Below are positions 6,655-14,552 of a stretch of 20,245 bases of DNA, piece by piece (the first letter of the stretch is position 1; each line of letters starts with the position of its first letter). The notes under the pieces were generated by a model that ran no database searches, was not told the origin of the DNA, and saw only the letters and a program-made list of their open reading frames with translations. The position numbers and the translations under genes were made by a program. Source of the stretch: Deltaproteobacteria bacterium (GTDB lineage Bacteria > Desulfobacterota > Syntrophia > Syntrophales > UBA5619); contig JAMDBG010000191.1 of NCBI GenBank assembly GCA_023487865.1, positions 1 to 20,245 of the forward strand. The letters are read 5' to 3'.

Positions 6655-7556
6655 TTCGACATTTTCTCGCGAAGACCCTTTATTGGAGTGATGCCGCTGT
6701 CAAGAAGCTTTCGTTTCTCGCCTTGGGAACGGGTGTTGCGTTTCTTCTGCTGATGATCGTTTTCGTGCTGCGGGAATCGTCGCTCGGATTGGGCTTTGCC
6801 ATGAACCTGTTTGATTTCCTGGTGCGCCAACCCTGGGCGCCGATGGCAACGCCCCCGAGCCACGGCATTTTCCATGCGTGGATATCGACCCTGGTCGTCA
6901 CCGGCCTGAGCCTGGGCCTTGCGATTCCCCTGGGCTTTGGAATCGGCCTCTTTCTTTCCGAGGTCGCCCCCCGATGGGTCCAGCAGGTGATGCAGCCCGC
7001 ACTTGAAGTCCTTGCCGGCATCCCCGCGGTCGTCTATGGGTTCTTCGGCTACGTCACCCTCGTGCGAAACTTTGAGACATGGTTTGATATGCCTGCCGGG
7101 GAATGCCTTCTCATTGCGGGGTTGATCCTGGCCGTCATGGTCCTTCCCTTTGTGGCCAGCACCGCCGCGGAAGCCTTCCGGGGCGTCGCCCAGGATCTCC
7201 GAGAAATGGCCTACGGCCTCGGCGTCACGCAGCTCTATGTCATGCGCCGGGTCCTTTTTCGAAAAGCGCTCCCCGGGCTTTTTGCGGCAGTTGCCCTGGG
7301 ATTGGCCAGGGCCCTGGGTGAAACGCTCGCCGTTCTCATGCTGGCCGGTAATACGGTTGCGGTCCCCCATTCCCTTCTGGACCGTGGCCAGCCGCTCACC
7401 GCACTCCTGACCACGGAGCTTGGAGAAACGGTCGTTCATTCTGACAAGTACCAGGCCCTCTTTGCGTCGGGGTTCATCCTCCTGATCGTTGTCCTGGGCA
7501 TCAATGTGATGATCTGGACCCTGAAGCACCGCTTCCTGGAGCGCTCGCATGCATAA
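6651..7556 (+). CDS. pstC: Phosphate ABC transporter permease PstC
   Basis: This 301-residue inner-membrane permease forms the PstC-PstA channel. There are about six membrane segments. The ABC-permease coupling loop is visible as EAFRGVAQDLREMAYGLG near residues 180-195, followed by RALGETLAVLMLAGN, a well-conserved PstC stretch with the charged residues associated with phosphate passage. LEVLAGIPAVVYGFFGY near 120-140 is also typical of the family. The start overlaps the pstS2 stop by four bases and the end overlaps the pstA start by eight, so the four pst genes are translationally coupled. The length is normal for the family. Confidence 0.94.
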   Translation: MIRHFLAKTLYWSDAAVKKLSFLALGTGVAFLLLMIVFVLRESSLGLGFAMNLFDFLVRQPWAPMATPPSHGIFHAWISTLVVTGLSLGLAIPLGFGIGLFLSEVAPRWVQQVMQPALEVLAGIPAVVYGFFGYVTLVRNFETWFDMPAGECLLIAGLILAVMVLPFVASTAAEAFRGVAQDLREMAYGLGVTQLYVMRRVLFRKALPGLFAAVALGLARALGETLAVLMLAGNTVAVPHSLLDRGQPLTALLTTELGETVVHSDKYQALFASGFILLIVVLGINVMIWTLKHRFLERSHA

Positions 7557-8445
7557 CGCGGCGGTATTATCTCCAACGGCGAACATGACAGGTTCGGAGA
7601 CGTATAGGCTCTCGGTCCTCAGAGACCGCTTATGGCGGGCCGCGCTTTGGTTTTGCGGCTTCATCGGTTTCCTGCTGCCGGTCTCGATCATCAGCTACCT
7701 GGTCTTTGAGGGGATCCACCGCGTGTCGTGGAGTTTTCTGGTGGACTACCCAAAAGGGACACCGCTGGGAACCCAGGGTGGAATCTGGCCGGCGGTGGAG
7801 GGTTCTCTCGCCTTGGCGTCGATCGGGCTTCTCGTCGCCTTTCCCCTGGCCTTGGGAGGAGGCCTCTATCTCTCTGAATACGGTCGTTCACAACGATTCA
7901 ATGAGACCGTTCGATTTCTCGTCGAGTGTCTCGCGGCGGTCCCGTCCATCATTTACGGACTCTTCGGATACGCCTTCCTCGTCGTCTTCCTCAAGTTCGG
8001 CATTTCCCTCATCGCCGGCGGTCTGGTCCTCGCCCTCATCATGTTTCCCATCCTCTTGATCGCCATACAAGAATCACTCCGGTCGATAGATGACGCCTAC
8101 CGGGAAATGGGCCTCTCCCTGGGAGTGACGCGCTTCTACCTTATTCGCCGGGTTCTCTTGCGAAAAGCCTGGAGGGGCATCGTGGCGGGCATCGTGCTCG
8201 CCGTGGGCCACGCGGTGGGATCGGCAGCCCCGGTTCTCTTTACGGCCAGCATCTATTTTTCAAAGGGAGGACTGGGGCTCGACCGGCCCGTGATGACCTT
8301 GCCCACGCATCTCTACAATCTGGTTTCGGAAGCAATCTCTTTCGATCAGGCCTTCGGCACGGCCCTCGTCCTGATCGCCGGACTTCTGATCTTCAATGCG
8401 AGCGCCACGCTCCTTCGCCGGCTCGGAGGCGGCTCTGCCCAATGA
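7549..8445 (+). CDS. pstA: Phosphate ABC transporter permease PstA
   Basis: This second permease subunit has 298 residues and about six membrane segments. The family blocks are VECLAAVPSIIYGLFGYAF near residue 125, the coupling loop SIDDAYREMGLSLG near 178-190, and AVGHAVGSAAPVLFTAS near 220, where PstA usually has AxGETAP. The Gly-Glu-Thr of that motif is changed here to Ala-Val-Gly-Ser, a departure in the predicted transport path. Two in-frame ATGs near the start (7549 and 7585) are possible; the first gives an eight-base overlap with pstC. The end overlaps pstB by four bases. Confidence 0.92.
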   Translation: MHNAAVLSPTANMTGSETYRLSVLRDRLWRAALWFCGFIGFLLPVSIISYLVFEGIHRVSWSFLVDYPKGTPLGTQGGIWPAVEGSLALASIGLLVAFPLALGGGLYLSEYGRSQRFNETVRFLVECLAAVPSIIYGLFGYAFLVVFLKFGISLIAGGLVLALIMFPILLIAIQESLRSIDDAYREMGLSLGVTRFYLIRRVLLRKAWRGIVAGIVLAVGHAVGSAAPVLFTASIYFSKGGLGLDRPVMTLPTHLYNLVSEAISFDQAFGTALVLIAGLLIFNASATLLRRLGGGSAQ

Positions 8446-9266
8446 TTGTCCCAATGGAAATGACATGTTCCTATGCCCCGGAAGGGGATCATGAAGATCC
8501 CGCAGACGGACCAAGAATCTTCGATGTCCGCGACCTTTCCGTCACCTTTAACGGCCGATCTGTTCTCCGGGGAGTCAACGCGATGGCCCTGGACCGTCAG
8601 GTCCTTGCCATCGTCGGTCCTTCGGGTTCCGGAAAGTCGACGCTCTTACGCACCATGAATCGCACCCTCGAGCTCACACTGGATGCCCGCGTTACGTCCG
8701 GCGACATCCACTTCAAGGGGGAGCGGCTTTACGGAAACGGAACCGATCCGAGGCTCGTCCGTAAACGGATCTGCATGGTGCACCAGAAGCCCGTGGCTTT
8801 TCCCATGTCGATTGGGGAGAACGTGCTCTTCGGGGTTCGCTTTCACAAGAACTGGAACGGACGGACCAAAGACGAGATCATCCGGAGCTGTCTCGATAGG
8901 GTCGGCCTCTGGAACGAGGTGAAGGACCGACTGTCGGACCCGGCCTCCCGGCTGTCTGTCGGCCAGCTCCAGCGGCTATGCATCGCCAGAGCGCTGGCCA
9001 ACGATCCCGAGGCCATCCTCATGGACGAGCCCTGTTCCGCCCTCGATCCGGTATCGACGGCACGGATCGAGGAATTGATTCTGGCCATGAAACCGCAGCT
9101 GCCCATCGTCATCGTGACCCATAACCTGGCACAGGCCCGCCGGATCTCCGATCAGTCTCTCTTTCTTTATGACGGGCAATCTCTCGAGCAGGATACGACC
9201 GAACGCATTTTCACACACCCCAAAAACGGACGGGTGCGCGACTTCATCACCGGAAAGGTGGGATAA
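8442..9266 (+). CDS. pstB: Phosphate ABC transporter ATP-binding protein PstB
   Basis: This 274-residue ATPase powers phosphate import at the cytoplasmic face. Walker A is GPSGSGKST near residue 65, the Q-loop is MVHQKPVAFPMSI near 112, Walker B is AILMDEPCSALDP near 195, and the switch His is VTHN near 223. The ABC signature reads LSVGQLQRL near 172 instead of LSGGQQQRL, so the second signature residue that contacts ATP is Val instead of Gly. Overall it otherwise matches PstB. The start overlaps pstA by four bases; a later ATG (8454) is also possible. The phosphonoacetate-hydrolase-like gene begins only five bases after the stop, extending the operon. Confidence 0.93.
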   Translation: MIVPMEMTCSYAPEGDHEDPADGPRIFDVRDLSVTFNGRSVLRGVNAMALDRQVLAIVGPSGSGKSTLLRTMNRTLELTLDARVTSGDIHFKGERLYGNGTDPRLVRKRICMVHQKPVAFPMSIGENVLFGVRFHKNWNGRTKDEIIRSCLDRVGLWNEVKDRLSDPASRLSVGQLQRLCIARALANDPEAILMDEPCSALDPVSTARIEELILAMKPQLPIVIVTHNLAQARRISDQSLFLYDGQSLEQDTTERIFTHPKNGRVRDFITGKVG

Positions 9267-9271
9267 CACCC

Positions 9272-10405
9272 ATGAACCATAGAAAACCGCAACGCGCCGT
9301 CATTTGCCTCTACGACGGATTCGGGTACGATTACTACGAACGGAGCCCACTGCCGGTCATGAAGAGCATGGCTGCGGAGGGGATGGTGAAACGGGGTCGG
9401 GCGGTTTTTCCCACCCTCACCAATGCGAACACCGTCTCTGTTTGTTGCGCCGCCTGGCCCTCCGAACACGGGGTGACGACGAACTGCTATTTCGACGAAG
9501 CATCGGGAACGGCCCGATTCCTGGAGAGTCGCGACTTCATCCTGGCCCCGACCATTTTTCAGCGTTATCGCGAGGCCGGGGTCCGCTCTGCCCTTCTCAC
9601 CTGCAAGGCGAAAACCCTTAAACTCCTCGGTGAGGACACGGTGGTTGCGGTGGCTGCCGAAGAGCCTACGCCGGACGTGGTCTCTCGATACGGAGCGCCG
9701 CCCCCCATGTACAGCGCAGAGGTGAACCAATGGCTCTGGACGATCGCCATCGACCTTCTCAAAACCAGGCCTGACATCGGCTTGGTGTATGTTCAAACAA
9801 CGGATTATCCCATGCACATGTGGGGACCGGACGAAACCCAGTCCCTTGATCACATGGCCATGCTGGATGAGCGGTTGGGGGAAGCACGGGTCGTGGCTCC
9901 CGATGCCCTTTTTCTGATCACGGCCGATCATGGTATGAATTTTAAGACGCGCTGCCTCGATCTTCGTAGAATATGTGCCGGCCACGGCATCGAGCTCCGT
10001 TTCTCCGTCTCCCCTGTAGCCGATCGCCTGGTCGTCCATCACCGGGGTTTTGGAGGGGTTTCCTATGTTTATCTTCATTCAAAGGGAGAACGTGCGGTCA
10101 TTCAGGGGTTCCTTCGGGGGCTGGAGGGGGTGGAGTATGTCCTTTCACGACGGGCGGCAGCGGAACGTTTTAACCTGATGGGGAAGCGGATTGGTGACCT
10201 GGTGGTCCTGGCCGATCGGAGTACGGTCTTTGGGGATCTCAATGCTGAATTCGAAGATCTCGGGCCACGGTATCGAAATCATGGATCTCTCTATGAGGAG
10301 GACATTCCCCTGATCCTCTATGGAACGGATGGAATCGTTCCTTCTCCTGAAAACTTCGTCATGAATTTTGATTTGACCCGGTGGCTTTGCCGTACCGTTT
10401 TTTGA
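9272..10405 (+). CDS. Phosphonoacetate hydrolase-like enzyme of the alkaline phosphatase superfamily, copy 1
   Basis: This 377-residue protein has the two-metal site of the alkaline phosphatase / nucleotide pyrophosphatase superfamily arranged as in PhnA. The parts are Asp15 in CLYDGFG, the Thr nucleophile near 50 in FPTLTNANT, Asp and His near 177-181 in TTDYPMHMWGPD, Asp-His near 218 in TADHGMN, and a late His near 337 in RNHGSLYEEDIP. PhnA of soil bacteria cleaves phosphonoacetate to acetate and phosphate, and the TN and TTDYxxH blocks are closest to that family. No signal peptide is visible, so it should act in the cytoplasm. It is the fifth gene of the pst operon, with a GGTGGG ribosome site. 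The actual substrate could be another phosphonate or a phosphate ester. Confidence 0.8.
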   Translation: MNHRKPQRAVICLYDGFGYDYYERSPLPVMKSMAAEGMVKRGRAVFPTLTNANTVSVCCAAWPSEHGVTTNCYFDEASGTARFLESRDFILAPTIFQRYREAGVRSALLTCKAKTLKLLGEDTVVAVAAEEPTPDVVSRYGAPPPMYSAEVNQWLWTIAIDLLKTRPDIGLVYVQTTDYPMHMWGPDETQSLDHMAMLDERLGEARVVAPDALFLITADHGMNFKTRCLDLRRICAGHGIELRFSVSPVADRLVVHHRGFGGVSYVYLHSKGERAVIQGFLRGLEGVEYVLSRRAAAERFNLMGKRIGDLVVLADRSTVFGDLNAEFEDLGPRYRNHGSLYEEDIPLILYGTDGIVPSPENFVMNFDLTRWLCRTVF

Positions 10406-10417
10406 GGGAGGGAAGAG

Positions 10418-11590
10418 ATGAGTCATCTTGGAACCAAGCAACGCCTGGTCATCGCCCTCATGGATGGCCTGGGGATGGATTATTTTGAGAAGAGTCCAAT
10501 GCCCGTCTTGCAGAGGATGAGTCGCGAGGGGTTTTACCACTCCGTTAAGGCGGTTGTTCCTACGGTCACCAATACCAATAACGTCTCCATCTGCTGCGGC
10601 GCCTGGCCGGATGAACACGGAATCTCCGCCAATTCCTACTTCGATCCTACTTCAGGACAAGCCGTGTACATGAATTCGGCAGATCTGATCCGTACCGAGA
10701 CCCTATTCCAGCGCGCCAGGAGGTACGAGGTCCGGGGAGCTCTCCTCACGGCGAAGCGAAAAACGGTGGAGCTGTTCCATAAGGACGCAAAGATCGCGAT
10801 CTCCGCCGAAGCTCCCCCTTCCGAATATGTTTCCCGTTACGGAGTTCCCCCTGACATCTATTCCGGCGAGATCAATGAATGGCTCTGGAAGGTTGCGATC
10901 GATTTGCTCCGGACCCGGCCCGATCTCGGGGTCTTTTACATTCATACGACGGATTATCCCATGCATCGGTGGGCGCCGGAAGAAGAGGGGTCTAAAAACC
11001 ATCTCGCGCGGCTTGACGCACTCATCGGTGAAGCCAGGGAAGCGGCCCCGGATGCGGCCTTCCTCATCACCGCGGATCATGGAATGAACATGAAGAGGAG
11101 ATGCTGGGACTTGGCCCGGGCCTGTTCCGAACGTGGTGTTTCCGTACGGTTCGCCCTTTCCCCCGAGAGAGATTATTACATCCGGCATCACCGCAACTTC
11201 GCCGGATCGGCGTGGATTTGGATCAATCGGCCCGTTGACCTTAAAAGGGTTCGGGAAGTCTGCTGGAGCCTCGAAGGAGTCGAATGTGTTCTCAGCCGTG
11301 AGGAGGCCGTTCGGCAATTCCGTCTTCCCCGAGAATATGTGGGCGATCTGATGGTCCTTGGTGACCGCGAGACAGTCTTCGGCGATCTGGAGCAGACAAC
11401 AGGTGAGGAGTTGCCCGCCAACTACCGAGCCCACGGGTCCCTTCATGAGGCGGACGTGCCGCTCATCATTTATAGGTGGGACGGGCACGGCGGGGAAGGG
11501 GCGCTCCCTCCCAAAGACACTTTCAGCCACAATCTCCACCTGACCCGTTTCCTCTTTAAGGGGCCATCGGTTTCCCCGAAAAACTATTAG
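10418..11590 (+). CDS. Phosphonoacetate hydrolase-like enzyme of the alkaline phosphatase superfamily, copy 2
   Basis: This 390-residue protein is a clear paralogue of the preceding gene. The metal and nucleophile positions are all kept: Asp16 in ALMDGLG, Thr in VPTVTNTNN, TTDYPMHRWAPE, TADHGMN, and RAHGSLHEADVP. It starts 12 bases after copy 1 with a GAGGGAGGGAAGAG ribosome site. Overall the two proteins look about half identical by eye, so the duplication is old and both copies have been kept intact, which suggests different substrates. No signal peptide is visible. It closes the six-gene operon. I see no strong terminator in the 90 bases that follow. A nucleotide pyrophosphatase-type activity is the main alternative. 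Confidence 0.8.
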   Translation: MSHLGTKQRLVIALMDGLGMDYFEKSPMPVLQRMSREGFYHSVKAVVPTVTNTNNVSICCGAWPDEHGISANSYFDPTSGQAVYMNSADLIRTETLFQRARRYEVRGALLTAKRKTVELFHKDAKIAISAEAPPSEYVSRYGVPPDIYSGEINEWLWKVAIDLLRTRPDLGVFYIHTTDYPMHRWAPEEEGSKNHLARLDALIGEAREAAPDAAFLITADHGMNMKRRCWDLARACSERGVSVRFALSPERDYYIRHHRNFAGSAWIWINRPVDLKRVREVCWSLEGVECVLSREEAVRQFRLPREYVGDLMVLGDRETVFGDLEQTTGEELPANYRAHGSLHEADVPLIIYRWDGHGGEGALPPKDTFSHNLHLTRFLFKGPSVSPKNY

Positions 11591-11666
11591 GAGATGAGGT
11601 GGTGATTCCGCTGGCAGTTCCAAGCAGCCGCTGAGCAGCCCTTGGGGTCCCATGCAGGCGGCAACC

Positions 11667-11721
11667 CATCATACTCTCTTCATGAATCGGTCATCAACAT
11701 TTAACAATCCTCTGTTAGGAT
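11667..11721 (+). promoter_or_regulatory. Candidate Pho-box promoter of the amphi-Trp pair
   Basis: Four 11-bp repeats start at 11667, 11678, 11689 and 11700 with cores CATCAT, CTTCAT, GGTCAT and TTTAAC. Five bases (TCTGT) then lead to TAGGAT at 11716-11721 as the -10. The stretch 11678-11725 is nearly the same as the PSD promoter on the opposite strand. A leader of roughly 50 bases precedes ATG 11776. Confidence 0.7.
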
Positions 11722-11775
11722 GCCCTGAATAATGGAACAGAGCTCTCTTTAACATAAAATCCTCAGGAGGTAGCC

Positions 11776-12024
11776 ATGGCTAGCCAGCATATGCAGATCA
11801 GATCGAAAACGGAATTTTCCGCCGCCATCGGGCATCTGGAGAGTTTGATCGACTCTCTCAAGCGGGGAACCATTTTCATTAACCAGGGAGGAAGGTCTAT
11901 CCTTTTGAAACCCTCCGAGCCCTTTGATCTTGAGTTGGAAGCCGGAATCAAGCCGAACGACGGGATCTGCAGGGAGAAGATTGCCCTTAAACTCAAATGG
12001 GAGATCCGTGAATCCCGGCTATAG
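11776..12024 (+). CDS. Amphi-Trp domain protein, copy 1
   Basis: This small protein of 82 residues has the amphi-Trp layout: an amphipathic helix (about 10-30), a short two-strand region with LLKPSEPFDLELEAG, and the terminal motif ALKLKWEI with the conserved Trp. The function of amphi-Trp proteins is not known. The start has CAGGAGG 5 bases upstream. It begins MASQHM, as does the next gene, to which it is paralogous. The pair sits under a Pho-box-like ladder directly after a pst operon, which points to a role in phosphate limitation; that is inference from context. Confidence 0.8.
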   Translation: MASQHMQIRSKTEFSAAIGHLESLIDSLKRGTIFINQGGRSILLKPSEPFDLELEAGIKPNDGICREKIALKLKWEIRESRL

Positions 12025-12093
12025 GAGAGGGATGATCCTTCACAGGAATAGGAGCTGCATTCGGCGCCGCCCGATCATCAGGAGGCAAGCCTT

Positions 12094-12393
12094 ATGGCAA
12101 GTCAGCATATGAAGGTCAAAGCAAAAGAGGGATTGGTCGAGGTCATCAATCATCTGGAGCAACTGGTCCAGTCCCTCAAAGAGGGCCGGCTCTGCATCCG
12201 CAAGAACGGCGAGGCGATCATCCTGAAACCCCAGGACCCGGTGATGCTCGAACTTGAGGCTGAGGCCAGGTTGGAAAAGGACAGCCTGCGGGAAAAACTC
12301 GTCATCGAGCTGAAATGGAGGAAGGGTGAACAGGCATCACCGGAGAGTGACGCCTTCACCATCACCCATCTTGAACCGACACTAGAGCCTTAG
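12094..12393 (+). CDS. Amphi-Trp domain protein, copy 2
   Basis: The 99-residue paralogue of the gene 70 bases upstream. It shares the MASQHM start, a NHLEQLVQSLKEG amphipathic helix, ILKPQDPVMLELEAEA and the end block VIELKWRK with the domain's Trp. It has an extra acidic tail of about 15 residues that copy 1 lacks. CAGGAGG is followed by ATG 12094. With no promoter or terminator seen in between, the two are probably co-transcribed from the ladder at 11667-11721. Two different copies kept side by side may form a heteromer; nothing in the sequence tests this. Confidence 0.8.
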   Translation: MASQHMKVKAKEGLVEVINHLEQLVQSLKEGRLCIRKNGEAIILKPQDPVMLELEAEARLEKDSLREKLVIELKWRKGEQASPESDAFTITHLEPTLEP

Positions 12394-12480
12394 CTTACAG
12401 TGGCGGTCCGGGAAGCAATGAAGGGTGGGGTTAAAGCCGATGATCAGAAGCTACAACATCGAAGATGAACGGTTGGATAG

Positions 12481-13238
12481 GTGAAGGGCGGCTTGGGGGT
12501 TCTTTTGAAGAACCGGCTGCGCTTCTGTGTGGCGCTGTCGGCCTTCCTGGCCATTTTCGGCGTTGGAGGGGCCATGGCATGGGCCAACGACGGATTACCT
12601 TGCTTTGACCTCTTGTTTCCGAGTGTCCTCGGAACGGGTGAAGGCGGAGACAGGGAATGGCGTCTTCAGACATATCGGGGAAGTCCCGACCTCCGTGTTG
12701 ATCGCTTGATGGATCAGAACATGTTGAGACTTGCCGGGTGCGGCAAGACGGCCTTCGGCCTCAAACGGGAGGTTGAGGTCGACGCTGTCCTTTTCTCCAA
12801 TGGCGGTGGAAGGCGGACCGGCTTCCGGCGGGAGGGGATATTCGTCTGGCCGAGCGGGATGATCAGGCGCTCCAGCTCTATGTGATCTTTCCTTCCCGGG
12901 GATTTCCAGCTCTTTTCTCCTCGCCCACCCTGGCTTATATCTGGGATAACGAAGCACCGAAAAACCTCGCCGCAACCAGTCCCCAGCTGCAGCTCTCCCA
13001 CGTCCGTTACGTCGTTCTGCGCAACAAGACGGACACTCTGGGACAATGGTACACAGAGAGGAGGTACCTTCCTGACGACTATCGGAGGCTGTTCCCGGAC
13101 CTTAAGGGAGGCGAGCCTCCGGATCGCATTCGGGGCGTCATGGTTTTTCTCAATACCCACCATACCGAAGGCTGTGCCGAGGGGAGCATCGGCCCCCTGC
13201 GGTTTGTCTCCGGAGCGGTCAAGCCGTTGGTGCGCTGA
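12481..13238 (+). pseudogene. DUF3047 family exported protein, interrupted by one frameshift
   Basis: The first part (frame of 12481) has a hydrophobic signal segment (LRFCVALSAFLAIFGV, cleavage after AMA) and continues through WRLQTYRGSPDLRVD to KREVEVDAVLF. The homologous continuation WRWKADRLPAGGDIRLAE is in another frame from about 12801 and runs to the stop at 13238, with YVIF, SSPTLAYIWDNE, GQWYTERRYLPDDYRRLF and VMVFLNTHHTEG. One extra C in the CC at 12798-12799 would give FSQWRWKA and a continuous protein of about 250 residues. DUF3047 proteins are periplasmic and of unknown function. The start is GTG 12481 or TTG 12505; the latter has GGGGG 5 bases upstream. It contains the first copy of a 36-base repeat (12918-12953). 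It may be intact in the real genome if the shift is a sequence error. Confidence 0.72.
12918..12953 (+). repeat. 36-base exact direct repeat, copy inside the DUF3047 gene
   Basis: Identical over 36 bases to 17065-17100 in the same orientation, with sharp edges and no flanking similarity. Here it encodes SSPTLAYIWDNE, a natural part of the DUF3047 fold. Confidence 0.95.
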
Positions 13239-13367
13239 GCGGGCCGACAATCGAACCTGATAGATATGACCAGAGCGCAGCACTTCCTGGAGTCAATTCG
13301 AGGCCGGTTATCTCAATCGCCTCTCCCTCAAGGACAAGAACGGACTGAGCCTCGGGCCTGACTGAAA

Positions 13368-13422
13368 TTTAATCGCGATTTAATGGTTCTGTAATTATGC
13401 CTTAACCTTTGCTGAGTACGGT
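13368..13422 (+). promoter_or_regulatory. Candidate Pho-box promoter of the metallophosphoesterase gene
   Basis: Four 11-bp repeats start at 13368, 13379, 13390 and 13401 with cores TTTAAT, TTTAAT, TGTAAT and CTTAAC. Five bases (CTGAG) then lead to TACGGT at 13417-13422 as a modest -10. The region is AT-rich against its surroundings. A leader of about 60 bases precedes ATG 13491. Confidence 0.62.
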
Positions 13423-13490
13423 GGTTGCAAAAAGGCGGCTACGTTTGGGGACGACAGAACATCTCACAGGAAAAGAAGGAGGAAGCAATC

Positions 13491-14552
13491 ATGAGGAAAC
13501 GGTTTGGTATTTGGTCTCTGGTGTTGGTCTCTTTGCTGGAGTTGGGCCTGTGCGGTTCCGGCCTTGCCTTCGACAAGGTGAAATTCGCCGTTATCTCGGA
13601 TCCGCATATTTCGATCCCGCAACAGAAAGGGGTATCCGATGGGTACAAGCTCGGTCTTAAGACCGTCATGCTCACGGAAAGCGTCGTTGCCGAACTCAAC
13701 CAGATCCCGGAGTTGAAATTTGTCCTGCTTTCAGGTGATCTCACTCAGGATGCGGAACCCTGGAACATCGATGAACTGAGAAGGATCCTCGACGGGCTCA
13801 AGGTCCCCTACTATGTCGTTTTGGGGAACCACGACCTGAGCCGCGTCCCTCACGAAAAGAAGGATCAGCCGGTGACCCTCTCCAAGTACACCGTCGCCGG
13901 CGCCTTCATCGGCCATTCGGGGGGAATGGTACCGGGGATGACCTACTACACCCATGAGGTCGACAAAGATCTGGTTCTGGTGAGTTTCGACACCTCCCGT
14001 GCCCAGGTGTTCGTCCCCGAGGCGGGCCTCAACGATTTCGGCGGCAAGCTCGACGTCGGTCAGCTGCTGTGGCTCGAGGAGGTCCTTAGGAAGAACCAGC
14101 AAAAGACGGTCATGATCCTCACCCACCACAGCCTGGTTCCCTGGGGTGAAGGGGACCAGAACAACCATAACTCCTGGGGGTGGTTCCGGCTCGATAATTC
14201 CGACGAGGTGCGCGCCCTGCTGAAGAAATACGGCGTGAAGCTGGTTTTCTCCGGCCACCGGCACATCTCCACTCGTTATCAGCAGGTCGACGACATGTAC
14301 CATTTCGTTAGCCCTTCGATCGCCACCTATCCGATGCGTTACACGGTATACGAGATGACCCCCGAGGAGCTGAGCTGGGAAGCGAAAAACATCCCGGCCC
14401 CGCCAGAGGTTTGGGACCTGGCTAGGAGAAACTTCCTGGCTGACAAGTGGTGGCGAGGGCCCGACCATCCGGACACGCCGGAGGGGAACCGGAAATACCT
14501 GGACTTCTATGAGAGCCCGGCAACCATGACGGGTAAGATGACATACAAGTAA
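13491..14552 (+). CDS. Exported calcineurin-like metallophosphoesterase
   Basis: This 353-residue protein has an N-terminal signal peptide (residues 1-27, cleavage after SGLA). All five metallophosphoesterase motifs are present: ISDPHIS near 40 (DxH), LSGDLTQ near 84 (GD), VLGNHDLSR near 117 (GNHD), LTHHSLVPW near 207 and FSGHRHIS near 262 (GHxH). It should be a periplasmic two-metal phosphatase or phosphodiesterase releasing phosphate from organic esters. ATG 13491 has AAGGAGG 8 bases upstream. The gene stands alone with its own Pho-box-like ladder and a downstream terminator (14581-14612). A homologue-specific substrate (cyclic nucleotide, phospholipid, UDP-sugar) cannot be told from sequence. 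Confidence 0.88.
   Translation: MRKRFGIWSLVLVSLLELGLCGSGLAFDKVKFAVISDPHISIPQQKGVSDGYKLGLKTVMLTESVVAELNQIPELKFVLLSGDLTQDAEPWNIDELRRILDGLKVPYYVVLGNHDLSRVPHEKKDQPVTLSKYTVAGAFIGHSGGMVPGMTYYTHEVDKDLVLVSFDTSRAQVFVPEAGLNDFGGKLDVGQLLWLEEVLRKNQQKTVMILTHHSLVPWGEGDQNNHNSWGWFRLDNSDEVRALLKKYGVKLVFSGHRHISTRYQQVDDMYHFVSPSIATYPMRYTVYEMTPEELSWEAKNIPAPPEVWDLARRNFLADKWWRGPDHPDTPEGNRKYLDFYESPATMTGKMTYK

Noticed and set aside
6615..7691. Long minus-strand open frame of 358 codons opposite pstC.
   Set aside because: Low-complexity, highly charged composition, lying wholly opposite pstC, which has clear membrane segments and motifs.
11600..11665. Possible terminator after the second phosphonoacetate-hydrolase-like gene.
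   Set aside because: The short GC-rich complementarity there is imperfect and lacks a T tract.
11776..11796. The start of the first amphi-Trp gene contains NheI- and NdeI-like sites in an arrangement that recalls cloning vectors.
   Set aside because: The paralogue at 12094 encodes the same MASQHM with different codons, so the sequence is natural protein coding, not vector.
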